A DNA stretch of 64,000 nucleotides from Gimesia fumaroli (GCF_007754425.1 NZ_CP037452.1:2455164-2519163); one strand, 5' to 3'; shown: positions 35,236-44,299, counted from the first letter of the stretch. Translations and numbers: made by a program. Notes: generated by a model not told the origin, from the letters alone.

Positions 35236-36057
35236 TCAGATTTGGTCAATAATTTGAGGGATCAGTCGTGCCAGTTTCTGGCCACCCTCGGCAGCGACTT
35301 TCAAGATTTTGCTGATATCAACCGGCTCCAGCGCGTCGGGCAGGCATAGGTCGGTGACTACTGAAAGGCCGAGCACTTTCATCGAGGCGTGGTTGGCTAC
35401 GATGCATTCGGGAACCGTCGACATGCCGACACAGTCAGCGCCCATCAGTCGCAGCATGCGGTATTCTGCACGAGTTTCCAGATTGGGACCGGCGACAGCG
35501 ACAAAGACCCCCGTTTGTGTACGAATCTGAAGTTCCAGTGCTTTTTGCTCTGCCAGATTGATTAAATCCCGGTCATATGGAGTACTCATGTCAGGGAAGC
35601 GAACGCCCAGGTGATCATCGTTGATCCCGCGTAACGGGTTGTCGCCCATCAGATTGATCTGATCTTCAATGATCATGATATCGGCCAGATGATACTGTGG
35701 ATTCATCCCCCCGGATGCGTTGGTAATAATCAGAGTTTCGACACCCAGTGCCTGCATGACGCGGACAGGGAAAGTTACTTCTTTCATTGAGTAACCTTCG
35801 TAATAGTGAAATCGGCCTTCCATGGCAATAATCGGAGTTTCGTTCAACGTTCCGAATACGAGCTGTCCTGCATGCGATTCCACTGTGGAATGCGGGAAGT
35901 GAGGAATCGATTCATAAGCGATTGAAGCATCACGTTTGATTTGCTGGCTGAAGTCACCCAGCCCCGTCCCCAGGATTAAACCAATGCGGGGCATCTGCTG
36001 TATTTGAGGTTTCAGATATTCAATCGCATCATTGATTTTTTCGACCAATTCCTGCAT
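35236..36057 (-). CDS. punA: Purine nucleoside phosphorylase (PNP class, trimeric type)
   Basis: This 273-residue protein has [10 protein letters not shown] near the N-terminus, the phosphate-binding segment [38 protein letters not shown], and the base-site region [20 protein letters not shown]. It cleaves purine nucleosides with phosphate to base and ribose-1-phosphate. It lies 1 kb downstream of the arsenosugar-type genes on the same strand, beyond the acidic protein gene. It may be ordinary salvage, or it may remove adenine from an arsenic-containing 5'-deoxyadenosyl product. Confidence 0.92.
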   Translation of the reverse strand: MQELVEKINDAIEYLKPQIQQMPRIGLILGTGLGDFSQQIKRDASIAYESIPHFPHSTVESHAGQLVFGTLNETPIIAMEGRFHYYEGYSMKEVTFPVRVMQALGVETLIITNASGGMNPQYHLADIMIIEDQINLMGDNPLRGINDDHLGVRFPDMSTPYDRDLINLAEQKALELQIRTQTGVFVAVAGPNLETRAEYRMLRLMGADCVGMSTVPECIVANHASMKVLGLSVVTDLCLPDALEPVDISKILKVAAEGGQKLARLIPQIIDQI

Positions 36058-36170
36058 GGGGGAGTACTCTTCCGTTGTAAATTTCAGGTGGCCGATGGTT
36101 GCAACAATACTCAGATGGCTGATAGAAGAGTAAGTTGTGTGGTGCAGACAGGGGGGGGAAAAAACAGTGG

Positions 36171-36198
36171 CTCGCCAAATCGTGAAATTATTGGCGAG
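36171..36198 (-). terminator. Probable terminator of the acidic-protein gene
   Basis: A perfect 8-bp stem, CTCGCCAA / TTGGCGAG, lies 27 bp downstream (on the minus strand) of the acidic protein gene. A run of six T follows after a short gap on the minus strand, next to an eight-base C run. The gap between stem and T-run makes it less than ideal. Confidence 0.5.
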
Positions 36199-36224
36199 CG
36201 CATTTCAAGTATGACTGATGTTAT

Positions 36225-36494
36225 TTAAAAATCATCGTCGTCGTCATCAAAATCGTCGTCGAATTCGTCATCGAACTCATCCTCTTCTTCATCGTCGAAT
36301 TCATCCTCTTCTTCTTCTTCATCGTCATCGAAATCATCGTCGTCGAAATCGTCATCGTCGATGTCTTCCAAGTCATCGAAGCCAATGTTTTCTTCGTCAT
36401 CGTCGAGTGACATAAAGATGACAGCCGGTTCATCGGCGAATGTTTCAAGTTCTTCTTCAGGGGATTCGATTAGAGTTGAATCAGCTAATAACAC
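36225..36494 (-). CDS. Highly acidic small protein with Asp/Glu-rich tail
   Basis: This 89-residue protein starts with GTG (GAGGAT at good spacing before it). Its N-terminal third is of mixed sequence (LADSTLIESPEEELETFADEPAVIFMSL), and the remaining 59 residues are nearly all Asp and Glu with a Phe every few residues (DDDDFDDDDFDDD...). About 54 of 89 residues are acidic. This suggests a disordered, strongly negative tail like those of DNA mimics, chaperone-like or metal-binding proteins. A good promoter and a terminator flank it, which supports a real gene. The opposite strand carries only Arg/His-rich shadow frames. Confidence 0.75.
   Translation of the reverse strand: MLLADSTLIESPEEELETFADEPAVIFMSLDDDEENIGFDDLEDIDDDDFDDDDFDDDEEEEEDEFDDEEEDEFDDEFDDDFDDDDDDF
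36228..36400. repeat. GAC/GAT/GAA-type triplet-rich tract
   Basis: On the plus strand this is an imperfect CGT/CAT/CTT triplet array (runs such as CGTCGTCATC and TCTTCTTCTTC). It encodes the Asp/Glu tail of the small acidic protein on the minus strand. Triplet arrays of this kind can change length by slippage without losing the frame. Confidence 0.7.
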
Positions 36495-37066
36495 AGTATG
36501 ATCCTCGTGGTTTCCTGGTGAAATCTTTCCAAATTTCTTAATGGTTTTTTATCGATAATAAAAGCCCGATGTCAATAGTCAGTTGTAGGATACTGGCAAG
36601 AATCGAGGGGCTTTTCCAAGGAAATATGTTGTTCAGATATTTCCATTATTATATTTAATTTGCTTTGTCAAGTGCGAATAAAATGAACTGCCAATATATA
36701 GAGCTATTTCCGTCAGCACGGTCGAATCTCATGAGGAAAAAAACGCCGTTTTGAAGAAGTGGCACGAAAAAACAAGGTTACATGTAAAGGGATTTTCCAG
36801 AAAAATTGAGTGGTGATATAATGAATAGTCTGTTTGCCAGGCTTGAGTTAGCGCTATTTATCGAATCAGAAGCTGACATGTTTTTCACCAAATATTTAAA
36901 GAGACTTAACTCAGGGAAGGACCACCGCCAGAGCGTGAGGATGTGGGAGTGTCGCAGGGGGAACTTGGGATTTCAGGAGCGGTATGTGGCCCGTTTTAAA
37001 CCGGTTTTATTGCAGTAAAGAAGCTCTGTGAGGACGCCTGGAGAGACGGTCAAAAAGGGAGTCAGG
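36495..37066. other. 572-bp intergenic region
   Basis: The left end contains the promoter and inverted repeat upstream of the acidic-protein gene. From about 36620 to 37066 I see no gene. One 70-codon frame on the plus strand (36806-37018) lacks a ribosome binding site and family features. No clear terminator is visible after the arsS-like gene. Confidence 0.55.
36548..36575 (-). promoter_or_regulatory. Promoter of the acidic-protein gene
   Basis: On the minus strand a perfect -35 TTGACA (complement at 36570-36575) is followed after 16 nt by GATAAA (36548-36553), matching the -10 at four positions. Transcription would begin about 50 bp upstream of the GTG start. The hexamer GGGCTT in the spacer is part of an inverted repeat, AAAAGCCC (36560-36567) / GGGCTTTT (36608-36615), that could be an operator. 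Confidence 0.55.
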
Positions 37067-38107
37067 CTAGCTGATGGCACCGCCGCAACTGGAGCCTGCG
37101 CCCGCGGTGCAACCATAGCAGTGCTGATTCGTTACGATGTCCCTGGTTGCCAGATCTTGATAGTGAAAATCGCGAATGTGCTTTCGGGCAGGGACGGCAA
37201 CGGGCAGGTTCAGCATCTGGTTAAAATCACAGTCGTAGAAGTATCCTTTCCAGTCGACTGAAATCAGGGAGCGGCACATCAGACCAGAAATCGTTACCGG
37301 GTTGAATGCGTTAACCAGACGCTCCATATATTCTTCTGTCCGACCCTGGCTGACCAGTTCGCTGAGAAAGCGGCTGATCGGCATGTTGGTGATTGTGATC
37401 AGGTTGGTAAATTCGATATCAAATCGTTCTTTCAGCTCGCGCCGGTAGGCTTGTTCCAATTGTGATTGATCTGGAGGCAGGGAGAATCCTACAGGGTTAT
37501 AAACTAATGTCAGTTTGCGGGGGGAATCGGACTTTCCGTATCCGAGTGAATTCAATGCGTTCAAAGCCTGGATGGACTTTTGAAACGCCCCGTTTCCTCG
37601 TTGTGCATCAGTATTCTCTTCCAGGTAACAGGGGAGCGAAGCGACGATGTCGACTTGATGTTCGGCGAGAAATTCGGGCAGATCCTGAAAACCGGGGGCG
37701 AGCAGGATCGTCAGGTTGCATCGATCTATGACCTGTTTATTGAGTCTGGCCGCCTGTTTTACCATTTCCCGGAAGTGGGGGTTCATTTCAGGAGCCCCTC
37801 CGGTCAGATCCAGTGTCTGAAAACCGGGATGCTCCAGCGCGGTCAGGCACTGTCCTACCGTTTCACGGTCCATAATTTCTCTACGATCAGGTCCCGCATC
37901 GACATGACAATGATCGCAGGTCATGTTACAAAGTTTTCCCAGATTGACCTGCAGCGTCGTGATTGTGCTGGCCTGCAGTTTCGGAAGTTGATACTGCTCC
38001 AGTTGCTGGTTGAATGCAGGCTGTTGTGTTTCTTTATTGAGAATGCGCAGCTGCTCCCGGGGATCGGCCAGCTTACTATGTTGTCGGAGCAGGGTGAGTG
38101 GAGCCAT
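37067..38107 (-). CDS. arsS: ArsS-like radical SAM protein (arsenosugar biosynthesis)
   Basis: This 346-residue protein has the radical SAM cluster motif CNMTCDHC (C60, C64, C67) after a 50-residue lead. The substrate region is LDLTGGAPEMNP. A Cys-rich C-terminus, CYGCTAGAGSSCGG, is typical of the radical SAM/Cys-rich (ArsS) family with its DUF3641 end. ArsS attaches a 5'-deoxyadenosyl group to dimethylarsenic on the way to arsenosugars. The ArsM-like methyltransferase gene lies 54 bp upstream on the same strand, so the two form an operon. Confidence 0.88.
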   Translation of the reverse strand: MAPLTLLRQHSKLADPREQLRILNKETQQPAFNQQLEQYQLPKLQASTITTLQVNLGKLCNMTCDHCHVDAGPDRREIMDRETVGQCLTALEHPGFQTLDLTGGAPEMNPHFREMVKQAARLNKQVIDRCNLTILLAPGFQDLPEFLAEHQVDIVASLPCYLEENTDAQRGNGAFQKSIQALNALNSLGYGKSDSPRKLTLVYNPVGFSLPPDQSQLEQAYRRELKERFDIEFTNLITITNMPISRFLSELVSQGRTEEYMERLVNAFNPVTISGLMCRSLISVDWKGYFYDCDFNQMLNLPVAVPARKHIRDFHYQDLATRDIVTNQHCYGCTAGAGSSCGGAIS

Positions 38108-38161
38108 AAGTCTTTCCGAAAACGGAGAATCAAAAAGCGAGGAGCTGCGTCGTCAGTCTAT

Positions 38162-39340
38162 TTAGCAGCAATCACTGTCAGGGCTACAGCAGGAGTCCAT
38201 AATCTGGCTGGTCAGATCATAGTTTTTCCCTTTGGTTTCCTGAGGGTGTCGCACGGCATTCCGCCGACAATCCATCTCTTGCGCCTCTTCGAGTGGAATG
38301 TTCTGATACGCTTCAATGGGAAAAAACTGCCCCTGGTAAGGTGCGGCTTGCAGAAGTTGGAACGTTTTATCGCAGACAGCAATGCGCTCTCCACGCGCAT
38401 AAACATGACCATCGTCATCTTCGACTTTCTTGAAGGGTCCTTGATAGATCATCGCCTGATTACGTTCCAGGCAGGGGCCTTGTTTGCCTTTATAGGCGGA
38501 TACCGTCACTGAACGAAATTCAATACCTTGGATTGTTTGCCAGGGTGTTTCTTCCCGTTTGAGAATTTGAATGCCATGGAAGCCGGCCTCCTCGAATGCT
38601 TTCAAGAAGGCATCTTCACGAAATGCCCCAGAGAGGCAACCTGACCAGAGTGTCGGATCCTCTCGCATTTGCTGGGGAACATCTTCATCGCAGACAATAT
38701 CACTGATCACGGCTTTACCACCACGTTTTAACACGCGAAAGACTTCCTGCAGAAGCTGGCTCCGATCTGCTTCACGCACCAGGTTTAAAACACAGTTCGA
38801 GATCACACAGTCGACACTGTTGTTTTCGATCATCGGGGTTTCACGACGCAGGTGTTCTTCCAGGTTGCGCATTTCCAGCCAGCGGTCGTGATTGTCGATC
38901 GGATTGGCAGACAGTTCCTGATTGAGTTGATCCAGGTCCAGCTTTAAATCCTGTATTAGGCCACAGCGGAATTCGATATTTGAATATCCCAGTTGATCGG
39001 CCACCTGCTGTTGATATTTTCGGGCAAGTGCCAGCATCTCGGCATTGCAGTCAACGCCGATTACGGTTCCTTCGGGACCAACAATCTGTGAGGCGATATA
39101 ACAAATTTTACCGCCCCCCGATCCCAGGTCGACCACCGTATCACCGGCAGACAGGTAAGGTGTCGGGTCGCCACAGCCGTAGTCGCGTTCCAGAATTTCA
39201 TCGGGGATGATTGATAAATATTCCGGGTTGTATTCAACGGGACAGCAGAGAGCCTGCTCTTTCTGATTGGCAGCATTGGCGTAACGCGAGTAAACAGATT
39301 CTTCTTCAGTTGAACGAGCCTGCGTGTTTGCTGAATTCAT
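38162..39340 (-). CDS. arsM: ArsM-like SAM-dependent methyltransferase (arsenosugar type)
   Basis: The start is set at 39340 (MNSANTQARS), preceded by AAAGGA; a longer in-frame reading adds 21 residues with no domain. The 392-residue protein has CCPVEYNPEYLSIIPDEI and YGCGDPTPYL, the Cys-containing opening of the family paired with ArsS. The SAM motif is VVDLGSGGGKICYIASQIVG, and NCVLNLV follows later. The Cys-rich C-terminus (SCCSPDSDCC) suits As(III) thiolate binding. ArsM methylates arsenite stepwise. The call rests on the arsS neighbour as well as on sequence. Confidence 0.85.
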   Translation of the reverse strand: MNSANTQARSTEEESVYSRYANAANQKEQALCCPVEYNPEYLSIIPDEILERDYGCGDPTPYLSAGDTVVDLGSGGGKICYIASQIVGPEGTVIGVDCNAEMLALARKYQQQVADQLGYSNIEFRCGLIQDLKLDLDQLNQELSANPIDNHDRWLEMRNLEEHLRRETPMIENNSVDCVISNCVLNLVREADRSQLLQEVFRVLKRGGKAVISDIVCDEDVPQQMREDPTLWSGCLSGAFREDAFLKAFEEAGFHGIQILKREETPWQTIQGIEFRSVTVSAYKGKQGPCLERNQAMIYQGPFKKVEDDDGHVYARGERIAVCDKTFQLLQAAPYQGQFFPIEAYQNIPLEEAQEMDCRRNAVRHPQETKGKNYDLTSQIMDSCCSPDSDCC

Positions 39341-39444
39341 GATGTTTCGAGTTCCTTTCAATTCCAATTTCCGTCTGTTGAATTCTCGTAAGAACCTGAT
39401 CAATGCTTTTGTGTGAAAGCTGATTGTCTGAATAATCTAAAAGA

Positions 39445-39462
39445 GATGATAGTATAATCATG
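39445..39462. promoter_or_regulatory. Possible operator/promoter in the arsM divergent region
   Basis: ATGATAGTATAATCAT is an imperfect inverted repeat (ATGAT ... ATCAT) that contains TATACT on the minus strand, a good -10 for arsM. It lies about 105 bp upstream of the arsM start, in the 264-bp divergent space shared with the glycosyltransferase gene. The matching -35 is poor. An arsenic-responsive repressor site is possible but not shown. Confidence 0.3.
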
Positions 39463-39604
39463 TCAGAGAATTCGAGAAACATTGTTGTTCCAGAGAGGGG
39501 ACGACTTTTTGATGGTCGGATTATGGGTTAATATGGACGCGAAAACTGTGAAGCAAATCACATTTTACAGATTCGTATCAAAAAAATGAGGTTAATAACG
39601 GAAA

Positions 39605-40348
39605 ATGGATTCAGAACATCAGATTTCCGTCATCATTCCAGTGCTGTACGGGGACGATTGCTGGAAGACGCTCATTGCCGATTTGACCTCGTTTCCAGAT
39701 TCGTCAGAGTTTCTTTTCGTCTCAAATGGTGAACAGCCAGCCGAGTTTTCGGAGTTGATACATCAATTTCAGCTTGAGGAACGCAGCCACTGGTATCAGA
39801 CTTTGGTTGGCAGAGCACATCAGATGAATTATGGTGCGGCTCAGGCGACTCGGCCTCACCTGTTGTTTTTGCATGCGGATTCAGGTCTGCGTGAAACCGG
39901 GATTCAAAGGCTGATCCAATCTTTGAAATCGCATCCCAACGCATTACATTATTTCAATTTGAAATTTCAGGATCAGAGTTTTTGCTTAATGCAGCTGAAT
40001 ACGTGGGGCGTATATTTTCGTTCGCATGTGTTAGGAATTCCTTTTGGAGATCAAGGTCTCTGTTTGAGTCGTGCTCTGTTTCAGGAGCTAGGCTGTTTCG
40101 ATGAAAAAGCTTCGTACGGAGAAGACCATCTGCTGGTCTGGAACGCCAGACGAAAAGGAATTGCTTTACAATGTACGGGGGCTGCGATTTCAACCAGCGC
40201 CCGAAAATACCAGCAGCAGGGCTGGTTCAAAATGACCGTCAAACATCTTTGGCTGACGATTCGCCAGGCAGTCCCCCAGTTTTTACTTTTAATAAAAGAA
40301 CGTATTGGTTCATGGTTTCAAGGCAAGGCGCCATCGTCATCTTCGTGA
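39605..40348 (+). CDS. Family 2-type glycosyltransferase, TIGR04283-like
   Basis: This 247-residue GT-A protein has HQISVIIPVLYGDDCW at the N-terminus and the acidic metal motif LLFLHADSGLRETG. GRAHQMNYGA is also present, as in the TIGR04283 group of glycosyltransferases found with arsS. The C-terminal helix suggests weak membrane association. It is divergent from arsM and overlaps the next gene by 37 bp. A role in glycosylating an arsenical or a lipid is inferred from context only. Confidence 0.8.
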   Translation: MDSEHQISVIIPVLYGDDCWKTLIADLTSFPDSSEFLFVSNGEQPAEFSELIHQFQLEERSHWYQTLVGRAHQMNYGAAQATRPHLLFLHADSGLRETGIQRLIQSLKSHPNALHYFNLKFQDQSFCLMQLNTWGVYFRSHVLGIPFGDQGLCLSRALFQELGCFDEKASYGEDHLLVWNARRKGIALQCTGAAISTSARKYQQQGWFKMTVKHLWLTIRQAVPQFLLLIKERIGSWFQGKAPSSSS

Positions 40349-41007
40349 AGACTCCCGGGTTTTCACCTTTGAAAACCAGATTGGCACAAACAATTGGTCA
40401 AGCGCAGGCGGAGCAGTTTCATCGTCTTTCCGCAGCTGCGGTCGCGGCGGTCGTAAAGGAAGTGGCACAACAGAAACAGGTGACTCCCTACTGGGCAGTC
40501 GCGGAAGAAGCAGCGCTCCCAGATCCGTTATGGAATCAGTTTTCAACTATCTTTCAAGGAACAGGAAATCTGGGAACGCGTCTGGCGCACGTAAATCAGG
40601 TTCTCTCTGAGACACACGAATTTGTCATTTTTCTGGGAGCAGATGCTCCGCAGCTTCCGGTGGACTATCTGGCAGACGCCGTCGATCGGCTGGCAAACGT
40701 TGCAGAACATCCGCAGTTTGTGATGGGCCCTGCCGACGATGGCGGTTTTTATTTATTTGGTACTCCCATTTGTCTGTCTCGGGAAACGTGGCTTAATGTG
40801 CCTTATAGCGCTGCGAACACAGGAGAGATGTTGCTCGCGCAGCTGGAGGGGCAGGGGAACGTTTATCGGCTTCCTGTTCTGACTGACGTTGATACTGTGC
40901 AAGAGTTACAGACGATCATTCAGGAAGCAGGCGACGAAACGAGCTTAGAACCGGAACAACGACAGGTGCTGGATTGGATTCGGCAGCAAAATTTCCTAGA
41001 GTATTAG
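40312..41007 (+). CDS. TIGR04282-like (DUF2064) nucleotidyl/glycosyltransferase
   Basis: The start at ATG 40312 gives MVSRQGAIVIFVKTPGFSPL with KTRLAQTIG, the usual opening of the TIGR04282 arsenosugar biosynthesis glycosyltransferase family. An earlier in-frame ATG would overlap the upstream gene by 178 bp. The 231-residue protein has VIFLGADAPQLP and GPADDGGFYLFG, the metal and substrate motifs of the DUF2064 fold. Pairing with the TIGR04283-like gene is common. The exact donor and acceptor are unknown. It converges with the TauE/SafE gene (4-bp overlap). Confidence 0.82.
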   Translation: MVSRQGAIVIFVKTPGFSPLKTRLAQTIGQAQAEQFHRLSAAAVAAVVKEVAQQKQVTPYWAVAEEAALPDPLWNQFSTIFQGTGNLGTRLAHVNQVLSETHEFVIFLGADAPQLPVDYLADAVDRLANVAEHPQFVMGPADDGGFYLFGTPICLSRETWLNVPYSAANTGEMLLAQLEGQGNVYRLPVLTDVDTVQELQTIIQEAGDETSLEPEQRQVLDWIRQQNFLEY

Positions 41008-41843
41008 AGAGCGTTCCGATCTTGTTCGATCGTTTTCTCCAGTTCGGGGGCCGGTAATTCTTCAGAGCTTCCCTGGATCAACATATACAGCGAGCTGATC
41101 GCGAGCAGCGAGAGCAGGCAGCGTTTAAACACAACCGGATTAATGCGTGGCCCGACCAGTGTGCCCAGCTTCATTCCCAGAAAGACAAACGGGACAATGA
41201 TCACGGAGGTTAATAGTTCCGGCGTTTGGGCAAAGCCCATTAACGCCAATCCGATGATGCGTGTGACAGAGATTAGAATGAAGAATCCGAAAATGAATCC
41301 TTTGTATTGGTCCTGCGTCCAAGGCTGACGAATCGCGTAGATGACAATCGGGGGGCCGGCGATACTGGTGGAACCAGCCAGGAAGCCGCTGCAAAAGCCG
41401 GCAAAGGTGCTCCAGATGGAAGAGGCTTTCGGGGGGCCTTCCACCAATTGGGGTGGTTTCTGGAAAAAGCCGTCGATAACGATCAAAAGAATCACCAGGC
41501 CTGTGCCACGTACAAGATAGTCGAGGTCAATCAGAGTGAATGTCAGCAGGCCTAAAGGCAGGCCGACCAGAGATCCCAGAATGGCGCCCGACAGAAGTTT
41601 GAGATCAGACTGCTTGCGATAGCCCCAGAAAATCCAGATCACAGGGAGTACGATGCTGAACGCGACCAGTAAATTCGCTTCGCGAAAATTGAGCACCAGC
41701 GGCAGGACCGCCATTGCGACGATGGCATAGCCAAAGCCGATGATTCCCTGAATAAACGCGGAAATGAACACAACGGAAAGTACGAATAACCACAACTGTG
41801 GGTCAGAAAACATCATTATTTTATACAAGTCAAATTGAGTCAT
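41004..41843 (-). CDS. TauE/SafE family membrane transporter
   Basis: This 279-residue protein has about 8 transmembrane helices and the family layout: an N-terminal FISAFIQGIIGFGYAIVAMA (the G-x-G-F-G segment) and a second-half GFCSGFLAGSTSIAGPPIVI. Members export sulfite, sulfoacetate or other organic anions. The gene ends in a 4-bp overlap with the glycosyltransferase gene on the other strand. It follows the MFS gene on the same strand by 47 bp, so it may belong to the threonine synthase/dehydrogenase/MFS transcript. The substrate is unknown. Confidence 0.88.
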   Translation of the reverse strand: MTQFDLYKIMMFSDPQLWLFVLSVVFISAFIQGIIGFGYAIVAMAVLPLVLNFREANLLVAFSIVLPVIWIFWGYRKQSDLKLLSGAILGSLVGLPLGLLTFTLIDLDYLVRGTGLVILLIVIDGFFQKPPQLVEGPPKASSIWSTFAGFCSGFLAGSTSIAGPPIVIYAIRQPWTQDQYKGFIFGFFILISVTRIIGLALMGFAQTPELLTSVIIVPFVFLGMKLGTLVGPRINPVVFKRCLLSLLAISSLYMLIQGSSEELPAPELEKTIEQDRNAL

Positions 41844-41890
41844 CCAGTGTCATGACTCGGTAAAGCGGAGTGAACGCGGTGGGGAAGGTA

Positions 41891-43288
41891 TTATTCCATC
41901 AGGGCGCTGCCTTTGGTTTCTTTTGCAAAGTAAGGCAGGATGGCACCGATGATATACAGCATGCTTAGGATCGTTGCTGTTTGCGCCATTGTATAGCCCC
42001 AGTCTTTCTGCATCCAGCCACCAATAAACAGAATGGGGGCTGCCAGAATACGGCCTGCATTAAAACAGAAGCCCGTTCCGGTTCCGCGCAGGCGTGTGGG
42101 GTATAATTCCGGGAAATAGATCGCATAGCCGGCATGCATCCCGAGTGTCAGAAACCCAAACACGGGCAAGAAACAACCAATGACCACAGTATTGCTCAGT
42201 ACCTGGAACAGGATGATCGAACTGATGAGCCCGCCAACATGAAACAGGAAAAAGGCACCACGCCGCCCGAACCATTCACAGATCGGCCCAAATGCCAACA
42301 GACCGAGACCGCCGCCCGTCGTGGCGAGAAACATGCCCAGCATCTCCCATTTTTTCAAAGTCGGATTGATCGTTTCAAAATAGGCTTTTGTTTCTTCTGC
42401 AGGAACGTCAGGCTGATCTTGAAAGTGCTCGACGGCATAATCTGCTTTGACCGCATTTAAAAATACATTCTTGCCGTAAATGTGAACGCCCCAGAAAGTT
42501 GCCAGGCCAATCGCGGCCAGAAGTACGCCGATACAGGTACTCTTGATAAATTCTGGCAGGAGCAAATCAGAGATGGTTCCCATCTTCTGGCTGCTGTCCT
42601 CTTTCGCAGCTTCCTGGGCGTGTTGCCAGGACTCTGGTTCCTTCATGGAACGGCGGATCCAGATGATCAGAAATGAGGGCACGACCCCTAATGCAAATCC
42701 AATTCGCCAGGGAAGACTGGGGTGTCCTGCTTCTCTGGCATATTCCTGGATGCTTTCATTGCCGATGATAAATGCCCCCGCCAGAATTGCGAGGTAAGTT
42801 CCCAAAACACTGGATGCATGGAAAATACTGCCGACGCGGGCACGCGCTTTCGGGGGAAAGGATTCCGCCACCAGGGTACTGGCGACCGCCCATTCGCCAC
42901 CGACGCCGAGTGCCACCAGAAAGCGGAAGCCGGCCAGTTGCCACCAGTCCTGTGAAAAGGCAGAGAGGCAGGTGAAAAACGAGTAGAACAGAATTGTCAG
43001 TGACATCGTTTTTTTACGACCAATCCGATCGCTTAAAGCACCAAAGCCAATTCCGCCCAAGGCACCACCGATCAGGAAGGCGCCGAGAGCAATATTATTA
43101 TAAAGTGCCTGTTGCCCCTTGGTTGTCTCAGGGGCGACAAGAGAAGGCATTGCTTCGTTCATACTGGCAACGAAGATCTGCCCTTCGAAGACATCAAACA
43201 CCCAGCCCAGGGAGGCAATTGTCAGGACAAGCCACTGGTAACGGGAAATCCCGTGGTACCACTTATCTTCTTTCAGTTCATTTGGCAT
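41891..43288 (-). CDS. MFS transporter, sugar/metabolite:proton symporter type
   Basis: This 465-residue protein has 12 predicted helices and the MFS signature GALSDRIGRKKTM between helices 2 and 3. It also has RFLVALGVGGEWAVASTLVAE in helix 4 and a long central loop, as in the shikimate/sialate-type porters. It has a soluble segment of about 45 residues before helix 7 (NAVKADYAVEHFQDQPD...). The 18-bp spacing from the dehydrogenase gene upstream suggests one operon. The substrate is not identifiable. Confidence 0.87.
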   Translation of the reverse strand: MPNELKEDKWYHGISRYQWLVLTIASLGWVFDVFEGQIFVASMNEAMPSLVAPETTKGQQALYNNIALGAFLIGGALGGIGFGALSDRIGRKKTMSLTILFYSFFTCLSAFSQDWWQLAGFRFLVALGVGGEWAVASTLVAESFPPKARARVGSIFHASSVLGTYLAILAGAFIIGNESIQEYAREAGHPSLPWRIGFALGVVPSFLIIWIRRSMKEPESWQHAQEAAKEDSSQKMGTISDLLLPEFIKSTCIGVLLAAIGLATFWGVHIYGKNVFLNAVKADYAVEHFQDQPDVPAEETKAYFETINPTLKKWEMLGMFLATTGGGLGLLAFGPICEWFGRRGAFFLFHVGGLISSIILFQVLSNTVVIGCFLPVFGFLTLGMHAGYAIYFPELYPTRLRGTGTGFCFNAGRILAAPILFIGGWMQKDWGYTMAQTATILSMLYIIGAILPYFAKETKGSALME

Positions 43289-43306
43289 CAGGCTGGCACT
43301 TTATCG

Positions 43307-44257
43307 TTAAGGTTTAAAAACATTGATCGGCGCTTTTCCGCTTAGTACGAGTCGCACGTCTTCGCACACGGAATCGACCACGCGCTCCTGGGCTTCTACA
43401 GTGAAGGCGGCGATGTGGGGCGTTAGGATGACATTTTCCATCTGGTTCAGCGGGCTTTGCTGCGGAGGTTCTGTTTCTCTGACGTCCAGTGCCGCCCCCG
43501 CCAGTTTGTGTTCCAGGAGTGCCTGAATCAGACCTTTTTCATCAACGACTTCCCCCCGTGAGGTGTTGATAAAACAGGCATCCGGTTTCATCTGAGAGAA
43601 GTGCGAATAGGTTAACATCTTTCGTGTATTGGGCGTTAACGGACTGTGACAGGAGACGACATCAGCTTCGGCCAGCAACTCATCCAGTGAGACGAGTTTC
43701 CCGCCAACTCTATTGAGCGCGGGGGCATCAGCGGCCAGGAAAGGATCTACCGCGATGATGTTCATACCAAAGGCGCGAGCGCGAGTCGCTGTCAGAGAGC
43801 CGATGCGGCCCATGCCGATCAGGCCAAATGTTTTCCCGTAGAGTTCAGAGCCGGTGAACTTGAGTCGATTCCAGCCACCTGTCAGAGTATCCTGCCGTGC
43901 TTCAGGAATTTTTCTCAACAAGGCCAGCATCAAGCCGATGGTTAATTCTGCTACGGACAGTGAATTCGCATCAGGAGTGAAGCAGACGGTGATTCCCTTT
44001 TCCTGGGCATATTCTGTGTCGACATTATCCAGGCCCACGCCAGACCGGGCAATGATTTTTAACTGCGGGGCGGCGTCAATGAGTTCCTGATTGACTTGCG
44101 TCTGGTTTCGGACAATCAGTGCTTTGGCATTCTGGAGCTTCTGCTTTAGCAAGTCTCGGTTCTGCCACAGATACGCGTCAAATTCGACATCGAGATCATC
44201 GATGAGACGAACCATGGATGCGCCCTGAATGTTCTCTGTTACCAGAATATCACTCAT
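43307..44257 (-). CDS. D-isomer-specific 2-hydroxyacid dehydrogenase (SerA-like)
   Basis: This 316-residue protein has the two-domain layout of D-3-phosphoglycerate dehydrogenase without a C-terminal ACT domain. The NAD motif is GLIGMGRIGSLTATRARAFG. The catalytic Arg/Glu/His region reads INTSRGEVVDEKGL, RETEPPQQSP and ILTPHIAAFTVEAQ. It oxidises or reduces a 2-hydroxy acid with NAD. SerA is one option; other 2-hydroxyacids fit equally well, and the MFS, TauE/SafE and threonine synthase-type neighbours favour a catabolic or amino-acid-linked role. Confidence 0.87.
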   Translation of the reverse strand: MSDILVTENIQGASMVRLIDDLDVEFDAYLWQNRDLLKQKLQNAKALIVRNQTQVNQELIDAAPQLKIIARSGVGLDNVDTEYAQEKGITVCFTPDANSLSVAELTIGLMLALLRKIPEARQDTLTGGWNRLKFTGSELYGKTFGLIGMGRIGSLTATRARAFGMNIIAVDPFLAADAPALNRVGGKLVSLDELLAEADVVSCHSPLTPNTRKMLTYSHFSQMKPDACFINTSRGEVVDEKGLIQALLEHKLAGAALDVRETEPPQQSPLNQMENVILTPHIAAFTVEAQERVVDSVCEDVRLVLSGKAPINVFKP

Positions 44258-44299
44258 ATTTCTACTTCCCGCTGTATGCGATTACCTTGGTTTTGTTGT

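Noticed and set aside
36218-36448. Arg/His-rich and Met/Thr-rich frames over the triplet-rich tract
   Set aside because: Low-complexity mirror images of the Asp/Glu codons. The minus-strand acidic frame has start, promoter and terminator support, and these do not.
36806-37018. 70-codon frame between the acidic protein and arsS genes
   Set aside because: Mixed, atypical composition, no family features and no convincing ribosome binding site.
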